NCBI RefSeq assembly: GCF_035046485.1
Contig: NC_085137.1
Span: forward strand, 9,192,252-9,256,251
Direction: 5' to 3'
DNA: 64,000 nucleotides
Source of the DNA: Aedes albopictus
Taxonomy: Eukaryota; Arthropoda; Insecta; Diptera; Culicidae
Shown: one piece after another, positions 34,572 through 44,825 of the stretch
Numbering within the stretch: position 1 is the stretch's first letter
How the letters are laid out: each line of letters starts with the position of its first letter
Program-made: the position numbers and the translations under genes
The notes under the pieces: model-generated
Told to the model about the DNA's origin: nothing
Database searches by the model: none
The model's input: only the letters and a program-made list of their open reading frames with translations

Positions 34572-37500
34572 CGAGTTGAAAATTTTTTTCATCTTGTGCA
34601 CGACGAAAACAGCAAAGCAGTAGCTAGCCAAATTGTTCTGCATCTCCGTTAAATTTTCACTTCGTCAGATTCCCTTCCTAAACCCCACAAAAGCTCTTTG
34701 GCACTTCAAAGTTGGATTTCACCTCTGCAGAATGCAGCAAAAACTATTCAACTATTTAAATAAATAACGTTTTTTCCCCGTCGGTAAAATGTAAACAACA
34801 AGATGTCTTCGTCTAAAGAGGATACAAGTAAATGTGATCGCGGGTTTTCTGCAAACAATAAATCGAATTTTACAACCACAGAGGAAGATTTTTTTCGTTG
34901 CACTGTGATGTGATGGCGTATGATCTGAGAGGTTTAAAGATTAATTGAAATATTTTGGTCGTTATTCCAAAGGTAAATCCACTTAAATTTAAAAGCTTGT
35001 TTCTCAATAGTACTTTGAACGCATGATTTGATTTGGATTGCGAAGAATTTGACCTAATTTTCTAATAAACGCCTATGGTTATATCACAATCCTATTAACC
35101 ATAGTGTCACGTAGAAGGTGTGCCGGCAATTGAATTCAGCTTGTGCCTGAAATAGGCGTGAATTGCGGATTTGGTCTGAAATAGGCGGAAACAGAATTCG
35201 ACCATCATTAAATCTTATTACTTTAAGGAAATTATAGTTTTTTCCCAATATTTTACACATAAGACGAGATGAATTTCTTCCAATGTATTTAAAAAAACAG
35301 TATAATACATAGTAAATATTTGTGCAATGAATTTGTACAGTGATACCGTGGTATTTTTCCGCAAGGAATCAAATCCCAACATACAAATCCCTCACACCAA
35401 GATAAGCTGAAGGTTTCTAACTCAGTGGTAATTTTTCGGCTCCCAAGGATTACCGGTAGGGGATGTACAGAAAGGTACATCGCCACCAACAATAGTAGGT
35501 CAACGCTTGTCTAAACCGGCTGCTGAATGAATGAATGAATGAATGAAAGGGGATAAAAGTTGTTTGCTGGGTTTTCCGTGGACTTTCGAGCAAGGATATA
35601 GCAAAACGATTATGAGCACTAATCAAATATTTATAAGAACCAGGCGCCAACGTATAATGCGAAACGCCACCCAGAAGCAGGGAAAATTACTTTTGATTAA
35701 AGTTGGACAAACACGACACGTTAAATGGTTATTTGAGCTGGAACTATAATCTCTGTCCGCTCTCGATGTCCTTTCACCAAACTCGCACACAATACCGTTC
35801 ATCGCTGATGCACACTACAGCTTCCGTTCTTATCGCCTGATGTCCCGACGTCCCGACGACTATACGACGAGGGACGATTCTTTCTCGCCTTTCACACATC
35901 GTTAATAGGTGTTATTATGAGGCGAGTATTCGAGCCATGAATTATAAATAAACAAAATCTCCTTTCGGGTGGTTTGTCGAGTGTTCTTGTGTATGGGGTC
36001 TCGCCTCTCTCTAATCTTGGCTTTGGGGAATGGGCGTGAATAGACGGTTTGGCTAACCAGCATAAGAGAACGCCACTTGTTTTTCCTTGATGCCGCCGAC
36101 ACGCTATCTGCCACCGACAGATACCAAGGGGCAAAGGACGACCACAGAAAAGGTAATTATAAATGTTTACAAACACGAAAAACGTCTCCAGCCGGGGCGT
36201 CCAAAGCCACCGTCGCCGCAATCTGTTATTTCTTGGATGGATTTCTTCTCCGGCTCATTCACAAACACACATATTTTCACTGCTCCTGAGGCGGGCAAGC
36301 AAAAGGATATGATGCTGTGAGTGAGTGGGATAAATCAAAAACATCATCAAAAGAAATTCGCTCCTTATTTCCCATGACTGAAAGTCTTTGTGAGAATTTA
36401 TTTTTTTTTTCCTCGTCCCTGTCTTGTTCCGGCAAGGTGAACAATTTACCGGAGTTTTCCTTCTCATTTCCCTGGCGGGTTGTCTTTTCCCAGCAGCAGC
36501 GATGAACGCAATTGCTCTTGCACATAGCACATGGATGGATGCTGGGCTGCTGCTAGTGTCGTCCGGATGGCCTCTCGGTACAAACAAACTCAATGGGACT
36601 TTTTTGTCGTTCCCATCGAAACAGGGATGAAATTGTGAAAGACTGTGCCATTTACGAATTTATTAATTAGTAATAAATCGTTTATAAGTTATTTGATGAT
36701 AAGGCCAGATGACTTAGTAAAATTGTACCAATATAGTTGTTGACAGCACACATGCTCGAGACATGACTCGAGACAGACATGACTTTTCAAAAAGTAGTCA
36801 AATCCGGATTCATACATGGTCGGAAAATAATGACAGGAATTGATAGTGTATGTTTGAAACTAAGTTTGGCATCGTTAACTCTAGTTACAATGAGCTTACA
36901 CACAAATCATTCGATCAGCAATTCATCTTACTGTGGCTTACCCCCTGATTGTCACCTCTATTTTGATTGGTCCTGTCGAAGAAATCCAACTTGATGGGCG
37001 AAGAATACAGAAAGATTCCACGTGGATATGAGCTGTATGGATACGGCTGATGAATGTCAAACAAGAGCATCACCACCATGCTTGTCTGGAGCATATAAAT
37101 CCAACCGACCATCCAACCAGTTAACAACCCAGGCAACTACAGCTCCGTGAATTGCCTTCCTCTTGCTCTGTCAATTCGGAGAGATATGAAAAAAAGTAAA
37201 GCATAATCCATCCATGATCCAACCATCCACCCACGTCCCCAAACCGGATCATCTGTCTACCGCCGCCATTCACAACGTGGCACAACTCTCGGCGACCGAT
37301 ATATGTATGAGACGACGACGACGATGATGACGACGCGCCTCTTTATTATTTACCATCTCTTGATCTCACAAAACTCCTTTTGATGTGTGTCTGGTAATCA
37401 AAGGAACTGGCTATCAATTTCAGACACACAGCGATTTTCCGCCTCGAACGGCTACACAAACAACCGAGGCGGATTGGTCGACGACTGCCTTGAATGAGAG

Positions 37501-37650
37501 TGAGCAGCGGGCATACCTAGACATACATCTGTGGGTATACATCTCGAATGCGGAGGGTTTGCAGCAATAAAAAAAAGCGTAGGTGTTAACATCTAACACT
37601 TATTCATCATCGTCAGCATACATCAGAGAATCGGGGAGAAATCAGCGCTG
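34572..37650. other. Repeat-poor island without a supported gene
   Basis: Mixed composition with few repeats: a (TGAA)n tract at 35524-35547, GACGTCCCGACGTCCCGACG at 35848, and a GACGACGACGATGATGACGA run at about 37311. Several overlapping ORFs of up to 112 codons on both strands in 35.9-36.6 kb cancel one another as evidence. The island may hold regulatory DNA. That is inference. Confidence 0.35.
35524..35547. repeat. (TGAA)n microsatellite
   Basis: Five to six copies of TGAA in a row. Confidence 0.9.
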
Positions 37651-37652
37651 TA

Positions 37653-38980
37653 GAGTAATGCGGGGCAAAAGTTCGCACCTAACAGACTTCACAAAATAAC
37701 TATTGAACGAAAAGAAAATAATATCGTTTTTCTTCGTTAAACGTGTTAAATCATGTTGCTTTCCAAACGTAGTACTAGATTTTTTCGTGTTCCCTTTGTA
37801 GTTTTAGTAATACAATTTTTAAAACAAGTACTCCAATGCGAACTTTTGCCCCATAGTGGGGGCAAAAGTTCGCATTATGCGGGGCAAAAGTTCGCACCTT
37901 GTACAGGGTAGTTTTTTGGTGTGATGTTCATTTATTTCATGTTAATTCATGTTCATCTTTTCACTTTAGCCATGAAATCTGTTTCTTTCCGTTCTTAGAA
38001 TTACGACCCAACTGGAGTACGACCTGATGTTCAGCTTTTGTATGGAGTGTGTTTTATGAAGACTTCCACAACTATTAAATAAGAGATGTCTTTTACAGCG
38101 TTGCTGACATTGTCAAAATACATTGTGGGGTAATCATAGAGATACGTGTTGCACAAAATGCATGAAAAAAAAATCAAATATGCTGCAAAACTGTTGAACG
38201 GGACTGTTATCGAATCTTATCCCCGTCAGTATGGTGATGGATTATAACTGTGAATTTACAAACTAAGCTATGAAAGACCCCGGTAAAGTAGATGAACATA
38301 AGACTTTCAGAAACATACGAAAAGACACGACGATGATGACGAAGACAATGTTTTAAAATGTTTTTTAGCCATTTTTCATTTATTGATTTAAATGCGTGAA
38401 CATAATGTTTGCTTTACAATCAATCTTCTTACAAAACTAAGTTCAGACGCTCTGTCGCAACGATTTCAGGGTACATACTATTCATATTATGCATATATAG
38501 TAATTTCTATACGAAACTATCATTGCTTCAATGATTCTGTAATTATATTGATGTACTGGACTCAGAAATCTAGTGCGAACTTTTGCCCCACAGCCACTGC
38601 GAACTTTTGCCCCACTGTCGAGATTTCAACAATGTCCCTTTCTGCAAGAAGCACTAGTAGTTTATTGTTTATTCGAGTGCACCTCGCGAACTACTATGGA
38701 ATAACGATTCTCCGACAAAAAGAGGTTATGAAATTCTTCTTCTTCCTGTTACTACAAATTCTTATTCCAAAAGGTCCAAAAATTCTATCAAAACCCCTAG
38801 AAACACATTTTTTCGTATAACTCTGCCAAACCATAACGAAATCGTTCCAAATTTTGTTGACGAGTAGCTGACCTGATTATGTGTCGAACCCATACAGATT
38901 TGTTTGGGTTCTTAACTCGTGCTCAGAAAAAGACCCACTGCGAACTTTTGCCCCGTGCGAACTTTTGCCCCGCATTACTC
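37653..38980. mobile_element. 1.33-kb TIR element, GGGGCAAAAGTTCG family, TA duplication
   Basis: The left end is GAGTAATGCGGGGCAAAAGT and the right end is its exact complement, with TA at 37651-37652 and 38981-38982. The terminal word GGGGCAAAAGTTCGC appears eight times in all: at both ends, as a doublet at the right end (38939 and 38957), and internally near 37842, 37860, 37880, 38575 and 38597 in both orientations. This may record nesting of smaller copies. It has no transposase. Confidence 0.85.
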
Positions 38981-39279
38981 TATGGAAATGCACCGTAGAG
39001 AAACGAAGAAAAAAAAATCAACCAACCAACGAGAGGGCCCGACTTCAATTGGGGATTTCAAAGTTTGTTTTATCTTCTTTTGGAGGCGCCTATTTGTTGA
39101 GGAGAGTGTTTCCAATTGAAATCGGCTTTGTGAGCGGTCGCTTTTTGATTTTGATTCACACAAAACGCCACAATTACAACACACATACGCTAAAAGGGGA
39201 AGGACGGGGTGGAATGCACTCTCTGAGTGAATGTCTCGAATTCAATCTTCACGGCATAAATTAAAAAAAAAAACAGATT

Positions 39280-39690
39280 AATCCACCTTGTGGTGAAAGT
39301 GCCTTTCTCGTCAAATATGTACTCATGAACTTTCCGTCGACGTTAGTCAAAATGTTCCTGAATCCTGAAAAAACTTTATATAAAAAAGCAACAATTTTAA
39401 CAAAGCCATGATCGACTTTTGAAATTTATTGATGGTACATTTTCCGATGTAATGTTCAACAGCAAAACAGAGCTGGAAAATATTAGACCTCTTAGTTGAC
39501 TGCTTGACCACCTTAACCCTAGTCGAGTATTGGGGTCATTATGACTCCATTCCATGCACTACGGCAGCGGGGTGAGCATCAGCTAATGCATGGAGAAGGT
39601 TAACTTTATTCACAATCGCAGATCACTTTGTGATCTTCGCCAATGTTTATTTCAGCACAGGCTATATTTTGTTACCATTGGTAGCACGAT
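39280..39690. repeat. Fragment resembling the head of the 152-bp array family, then unassigned sequence
   Basis: GTGCCTTTCTCGTCAAATATG at 39300 starts like the palindromic head of arms 1 and 2 but departs after TCGT. The following 350 bases show no units. This is a weak match. Confidence 0.3.
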
Positions 39691-39880
39691 TCATGTAAAA
39701 TGTGACCTTCTTACGAGAAAAATGCAGAAAATGTAAATTTTTCATTCAAATTTCAATCGCAATGAGAAGAGCGAGGGCTCAACCAGCCGCACCCAAGTTG
39801 TGAGCAGTAATTTTAGAAGCAAAAGGAGATTGAAGATTGAAAAAAAACTGTTGAAAAGGTGTTGATGCGATTAAATTATA
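39690..39880 (+). repeat. Diverged copy of the 20.7/21.6-kb inverted arm
   Basis: AAATTTCAATCGCAATGAGA followed by CTCAACCAGCCGCACCCAA and GATTGAAAAAAA parallels 21721-21810 in the same orientation, with many substitutions. Confidence 0.6.
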
Positions 39881-40145
39881 ATGTTTCCATAAAACGTTGA
39901 TCCATCCTACCATGCATTTACACCTCTGAAATCTGAAATGGTGTGATTTGAAGAGATCGCTTTGGTCACTATTTTGTTCCCTTGCATGTATGAAGACTTT
40001 GACTATTTCTTCACTAATAATCTTACCCAACGTTTACAGGCTATCAAAAAAGCCACGATTTGATTTATCGCTTTGACATTTATTTTGTTCACTTTTATAG
40101 TTCCGCTATTTGATGTGCAGCTTGCATGGCTTTTGTTAAATTTTA

Positions 40146-41006
40146 AGGACTGTTCATTAAAGAAAGTGGACACCTGTTTTTCAATAGAAAAAAATATTTT
40201 CGAACAAATTCATAAGTTTATTTTTTATTTATGACAATCAACATACAAGTGGCCGAATACACGTGAGTTTGAACATTAGATTCTGCACATCTTTCTCCGT
40301 AGCCTTTCTTGAGCCTCAGACCAAATTTTCTTGAAACAATCAACAAAGCGTGCTTCTCTTCTATCTTTCTTGAGATGCCGCTTGAATATTGTCCAGTATC
40401 TTTCCGCAGGACGCAGTTAGGGGAAGTTTGGTGGATTTTGCCATTTTTCGACGAAATCGACTTTTTCCGGCTTGAGCACCTCTAGTGTAGAAGAAACGTA
40501 ATTAGCGGATGCCAGATTCGGCAAAAACAATGAAAGATCCATATGTTTTCGGTAGATGGGTAGAAGTCGTTTTTTGATGCATTCCTCTCTGTTATTTTCA
40601 CCGTCAATTGTTCCCGTTGTGAAATATGAAGAACTCCTTGAGCCGCATGAACAATTGGCTTGCCACACCAAAAACTTTTTCCCATTTTTTCGGTTCTGAT
40701 GTACCCTACATAATTCGCCACATCTGTCCCCTGCTCAGCGTTGAAAAATTGCGGTCCCAGAAGTGTACTAGTATGCCAATTCTCGAAACGACAACTTTTT
40801 TTAACACCATTTGTGCAGAATTTATAGATAGTCGCAAAGCTAATCCGACCCGACGCTCGAAATTTCTCACTTTTTCCGTTTTCTTTGAGTGCGTTGCAAA
40901 AGTGAACAATGTTTTTACACACTGAGCAAAAATTCACATTTTTTTGCTCAGTTTTAACTCTAAACTATTGGTGAACAGATGTCCACTTTCTTTAATGAAC
41001 AGTCCT
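40146..41006 (-). mobile_element. 861-bp Tc1/mariner-superfamily element (DD37E type), internally deleted
   Basis: A 27-base perfect terminal inverted repeat beginning AGGACTGTTCATTAAAGAAA lies at both ends, with TA duplications at 40144-40145 and 41007-41008. The element carries the C-terminal part of a transposase on the minus strand (see 40270-40937). At 861 bp it is about two thirds of the usual 1.3-kb length, so part of the N-terminal and middle coding sequence is missing. It lies in one unit of satellite arm 2. Confidence 0.9.
40270..40937 (-). pseudogene. Transposase remnant, Tc1/mariner superfamily, DD37E-type catalytic spacing
   Basis: In its C-terminal half the minus strand reads VWQANCSCG, then ECIKKRLLPIYRKH, LFLPNLASANY, VEKWQNPPNFP, a stop, LRPAERYW and KRHLKK. 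These are the classic tail blocks of IS630-Tc1-mariner transposases (W-Q-A-I-C, P-D-L-A-S-x-H-Y, N-P-P-N-x-P-x-L-R-P-x-E-x-Y-W). There are 37 residues between the second catalytic position and the final E, matching the ITmD37E group known in mosquitoes. The second catalytic D is N here (PNLASANY), a stop precedes LRPAE, a one-base shift lies just before VWQ, and the first catalytic D region is missing. It is inactive. Confidence 0.88.
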
Positions 41007-41810
41007 TATATTTGACCACTTCCGGTGGGACACCTGGAACCGATTCCGGTTGTCTCAAATATGGTCTGAGGCTGTGTTCTTGTCAACTGTTCATCGAAAA
41101 TGAAAATTAATGTGATCTGAGGCTATTTTCTTGCAACAGTTGAGCAAATTTTTGAAAAGCCACGATTTTATGTATCGCATGAATGATTTTGGTTTACTTC
41201 TATTAAATCACTTCCGATGGAACACCCGCAACCGATTCCGAAATATTATTACAAGTTCTAAATGTGGCCTGAGACTATTGGTTTAGTTCCCTTCTATATT
41301 ATACCACTTCCGGTGAGTAACTCGTCTCGTCACCAGTTCTGGAACACTACCGGTTCTCCCAAATATGGTCTGAGATTATTTGTTGACTAACCGTTTATCA
41401 TGTTACTGAATTAGTCATTGATAAGTCACATGTATTGGTTCTCTTTAACATTTGACCATTTCTGGCGGGACAACCGGAATCGATTCCGTAACATACTGAT
41501 ATGGCTTGTGTCTATTTTCTTGCAACTGTTCATCATGTTACCTAAAAGCCGTGATTTGAGGTATCGGATGCATGGGTTTGCTTTCACTTCCGGCTCGGAA
41601 CCTGTTGCGATACACTACCGATAGTCTCTTAAATAGTCTGAGCCTATTTGCTTGCAAACGTTTATAAGGTTATCAAAAAAGACGCGCTTTGCTATGTCGC
41701 ATGCATGGGTTTGGTACAATTTTATATTTAGCCGCTTTCGGAGGGAAACCCGGAACTAGTTTCGGAACTACTGACAACCCATAATGTGGTCTTAGCATAC
41801 TTCCTTGATA

Positions 41811-41975
41811 TTTTTTTTGTCTGCATTAACGAGGCTAGTTCATCTCGGGACCCACGTTTTACTTCCCTTCCGAAGGAAGAACCCACATTTTGTGAGTATG
41901 TCGGGAGTTGGATTTGATCCCAGGTCCTCGGCGTGATAGTCAAGTGTTCTAACCATCACACCAGGTCCGCTCCAC
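41811..41975 (-). mobile_element. tRNA-derived SINE, 165 bp, with 12-bp duplication
   Basis: ACTTCCTTGATA flanks it at 41799-41810 and 41976-41987. On the minus strand the 5' part begins GGAGCGGACCTGGTGTGATG with an A-box-like TGGTGTGATGG and a B-box-like GGGATCAAATCC about 40 bases later. The body contains CTTCCTTCGGAAGGGAAGT, and the 3' end is an A-rich tail. This structure matches the abundant tRNA-related SINEs of Aedes (Feilai/Gecko type; exact name not established). It inserted in satellite arm 2. Confidence 0.83.
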
Positions 41976-42821
41976 ACTTCCTTGATAACCAATCATCAAG
42001 TTGTCGGAAAAGCCGTGACTTGAGGTGCCATGTCAAATTTTATATACGGCCACTTCCGGCGGAACTCCCAGAACCGGTTCCGCAACACTACTGGCTCAGA
42101 TATGGTCTGAATCTTTTTTATGCCAACCTTTTATTATCACAGAAGCCGCGTTTTGATATGTCGCATGCGAGGATTTGGTTCACTTTAATATTTGGCCAAC
42201 CCGGAACCGGTTCCGGAACACTACCACCGGTTCAGATATGGTCTGAGACTGTTTTCTTGCTAACTGTCCGTCAGGTTATCGAAATTGCCGCAGTTTGATG
42301 TGTCGCATGCATGGGTTTGCATCACTTTTATATTTGACCACTTCCAGCGGGTCATCCGGAACCGGTTCCGAAAATCTACCGGTTCAGATATGGTCTGAGT
42401 TTTTTTTTTTTTTATGCCAACCTTTCATTGCGTTAGAAAAAAAGTCGCGCTTCGATATGTCGCATGCATTGATTTGGTTCACTTTTTTATTTGGCCACTT
42501 CCGGCGGTACACCCGGAAACGGTTCCGGAACACTTCCGGTTCAGATATGGTATGCGATTGTTTTCCTGCTTACTGTTCATCAGGTTATCCAAAATGCCAC
42601 AGTTTGATGTGTCGCATGTATGTGTTTGTTACATTTTTATGTATGGCCCCTTCCAAGAGTACTGGTTCGGAACACCTAAATGGCCATAACTCCGTAACAG
42701 CTGGACCGATCTGAACCATTTTCAATAGGAAACAATGGGACCAGATTCCGCGTCGAATGACCCGTCGGTCATTAAAATCGGTTGAGGGTTACTGCCAAAA
42801 AGTGATGTGAGTTTTTTGTAC

Positions 42822-42892
42822 ACATACACACATACACACACACATACACACACACATACACACACATACACACACACATACACACACACAGA
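42822..42892 (+). repeat. (CA)n microsatellite
   Basis: CA repeats with regular CATA interruptions, the inverted counterpart of the (TG)n tract in arm 1. Confidence 0.92.
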
Positions 42893-43012
42893 CATCACCT
42901 CAATTCGTCGAGCTGAGTTGATTGGTATATGTGAGTCGACCCTCCGGGCCTTCTATCCAAAAGCCATTTTTGGAGTGAACATATAGCCTTTCCAGTACAC
43001 TTAGTGTACGAG

Positions 43013-43024
43013 AAAGGCTAAAAT
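43013..43024. repeat. Target-site duplication of the I-clade element, left copy
   Basis: AAAGGCTAAAAT here is identical to 49672-49683. The two copies bracket the retrotransposon and fix both its ends. Confidence 0.9.
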
Positions 43025-43540
43025 ATTATACTCGGTAAGTAGGCCTTGACCAGGTTAAACGGTTTTTTCTTCTCGTGTCATTTTTTTTTCTTATTTTCAG
43101 ACCCGAATAATTTCCGAGATACAAATATTTTCTGAGGCGTTTGCGATATTGTGGATTCGATAGGAGGATATTTTTCCATTGCTGGATTTGTTCAAGTGTT
43201 GCGGTTCAAGGTTTTGTTACGTGTTCGAAGTTTAATCAAGTTTTCATTCCTGGATCGTCATCGTTTTGGAAATCATTCAAGGATTTGCTGGGATTACATC
43301 TCTGTTGTTGTGCGTTTGCGTACGGTGGAGTGTTCCTGTTTCTGAAATTCAAGTGTTGCGGTTGAAGATTCAAGTTTGTGGTTCCTGTTTCAAGCTTTCC
43401 GTTTTGGTTCGACGTTGGATTGGTTGAAGTTTGTTCGTTTGTATAGAAGAGCCGCAAGTATAAGTTATTTATTATCCTTTACTTTATTGTATCCTGATTT
43501 TACAATTGGCAAAAAAGATCTTCATTTTTGAGTTTCCAAC
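43025..43540 (+). promoter_or_regulatory. 5' UTR of the I-clade element, with an intron-like segment
   Basis: About 516 bases precede the ORF1 start at 43541 (ACATGGAGA context). I-clade promoters are internal to this region in known elements. Here I see no defined motif except that 43035-43100 is bounded by GGTAAGTA and TTATTTTCAG after a T-rich tract, which looks exactly like a 66-base insect intron. Confidence 0.5.
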
Positions 43541-44825
43541 ATGGAGACTGATGAGGGGGACGGGGGGTCTAAAGATAATGCTCATTTGATTGAAACCTCT
43601 TCATTGGTTAAACCTTTTCGTGTTAAGGTTTATCCACCCAGTTTTCCTGGGCCATTTGCTGTCTTTTTTCGAAAGAAAGAGAGACCAATTAATGTTTTAT
43701 TGATTTCCTCCGAGATTTACAAAAAATACAAATCTGTGAAGGAAATTAAAAAAATTTCACTAGACAAATTGCGTGTCATTTTTGGATCTTGAGATGAAGC
43801 TAATGCTCTTCTGGAATCCAAATTATTTGCTAATTCCTATCGTGTGTATGCTCCTAGTGATTCATGCGAAATAAATGGAATAATTTATGATGAATTTTTG
43901 GATTGCGAAGATGTTGTTAATCATGGTTCAGGTTTTTTCAAGAACAAATCCATTACACCTGTTACGGTTTTGGATTGTGTTCGTTTATCGAAATTATCTT
44001 TTACTGGGAATGATTCAAAATATGAACATTCTGATTGCATTAAAATTACATTTTCTGGATCCGTTCTACCGAACTATGTAAAAGTTGGACAAGTCATTTT
44101 CAGTGTGAGACTTTACTATCCAAAGCTCATGCATTGTGATCGATGTCTTTTTTTTTTGGCCACACTTCGAGTTTTTGTTCGAATAAACAAAAATGCTCAA
44201 AATGTGGGGAGCAACATTTGTCATCCGATTGTGTTGAAAAATCTGATGCATGTATCTATTGCAAACAAAAGCACAGTTCTTTAAGAGAATGTGCTGTTTA
44301 TATTGAAAATCAAAAGAAATTCAATCAAAAAATCAGACATAAAAATAATATTTCATATGCTGAAATAATGAAAACTTTTGATGATATTTCTACTCCCAAT
44401 ACATTTCAAATTTTACCAGATGATGAAGGTGGTGAATCATCAAATGGCGTGATTGATTTTGTTTACAAACCTCCAAGTAAACGAAAAAGATCAATTCTTC
44501 GATTAATAAAGATAATATTGAGCCCCAAACATCTACCTCTTTTGATAAAAACTTCCCACCTCTTCGTACTTCTTCAAAGAATATTCCTGGGTTTCAAAAA
44601 ATTGATTCTGATAATGTGCATAACACAAATGATAAAAATTCAAATGATGTTTCGGATGAAAATCCTAAGAGTTCAATTCTGGGAATTTTGGAAGAGCTTG
44701 TTGATTTTTTGGGATTAAGTGATTTTTGGAAAAATATCATTAAATTAGTTTTACCATTTTTGGCTTCCCTTTTGGATAAATTGAACACATTTGGACCCCT
44801 CATTTCTTCATTATTTTCATCTTAA
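43541..44825 (+). pseudogene. I-clade ORF1 (nucleic-acid-binding, Gag-like), broken
   Basis: The start METDEGDGG is followed by PFRVKVYPPSFPGPFAVFFR and the RVYAPSDSCEINGIIYDEF block typical of I-clade ORF1. Three zinc knuckles follow: CDRCLFFGHTSSFC after correcting one shift (C-x2-C-x4-H-x4-C), CSKCGEQHLSSDC and CIYCKQKHSSLREC. The product would bind element RNA and form the RNP. Breaks: an in-frame TGA at 43790-43792 that looks like a decayed CGA, a frameshift in the T-run at about 44147-44157, and another near 44495. The C-terminus (SILGILEELVDFLG.. to LISSLFSS) is leucine-rich and possibly membrane- or coiled-coil-like. Its stop overlaps the ORF2 start as TAATG. Confidence 0.86.

Larger units (their letters stand above)
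40035..43020 (-). repeat. Satellite-like array, arm 2 (about 150-bp units), inverse of arm 1
   Basis: On the minus strand it begins at 43020 with the same palindromic head as arm 1, passes a (CA)n tract at 42822-42892 and the same spacer (AACAATGGGACCAGATTCCGC at 42731), and then degenerate units marked by TGTCGCATGCATGGGTTTG-like words at about 42614, 42460, 42300, 42160, 41700, 41562, 41420 and 41175. A further unit lies beyond the mariner element, near 40045. It is interrupted by the element at 40146-41006 and the SINE at 41811-41975. The I-clade element inserted at its tip. Confidence 0.83.

Noticed and set aside
36080..36630. Overlapping ORFs on both strands as a possible host exon
   Set aside because: Four or more frames are open at once with no domain or consistent splice sites. 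Composition alone explains this.
42295..42714. 139-codon ORF in satellite arm 2
   Set aside because: It runs through tandem units. The apparent peptide repeats only mirror the 150-bp DNA repeat.
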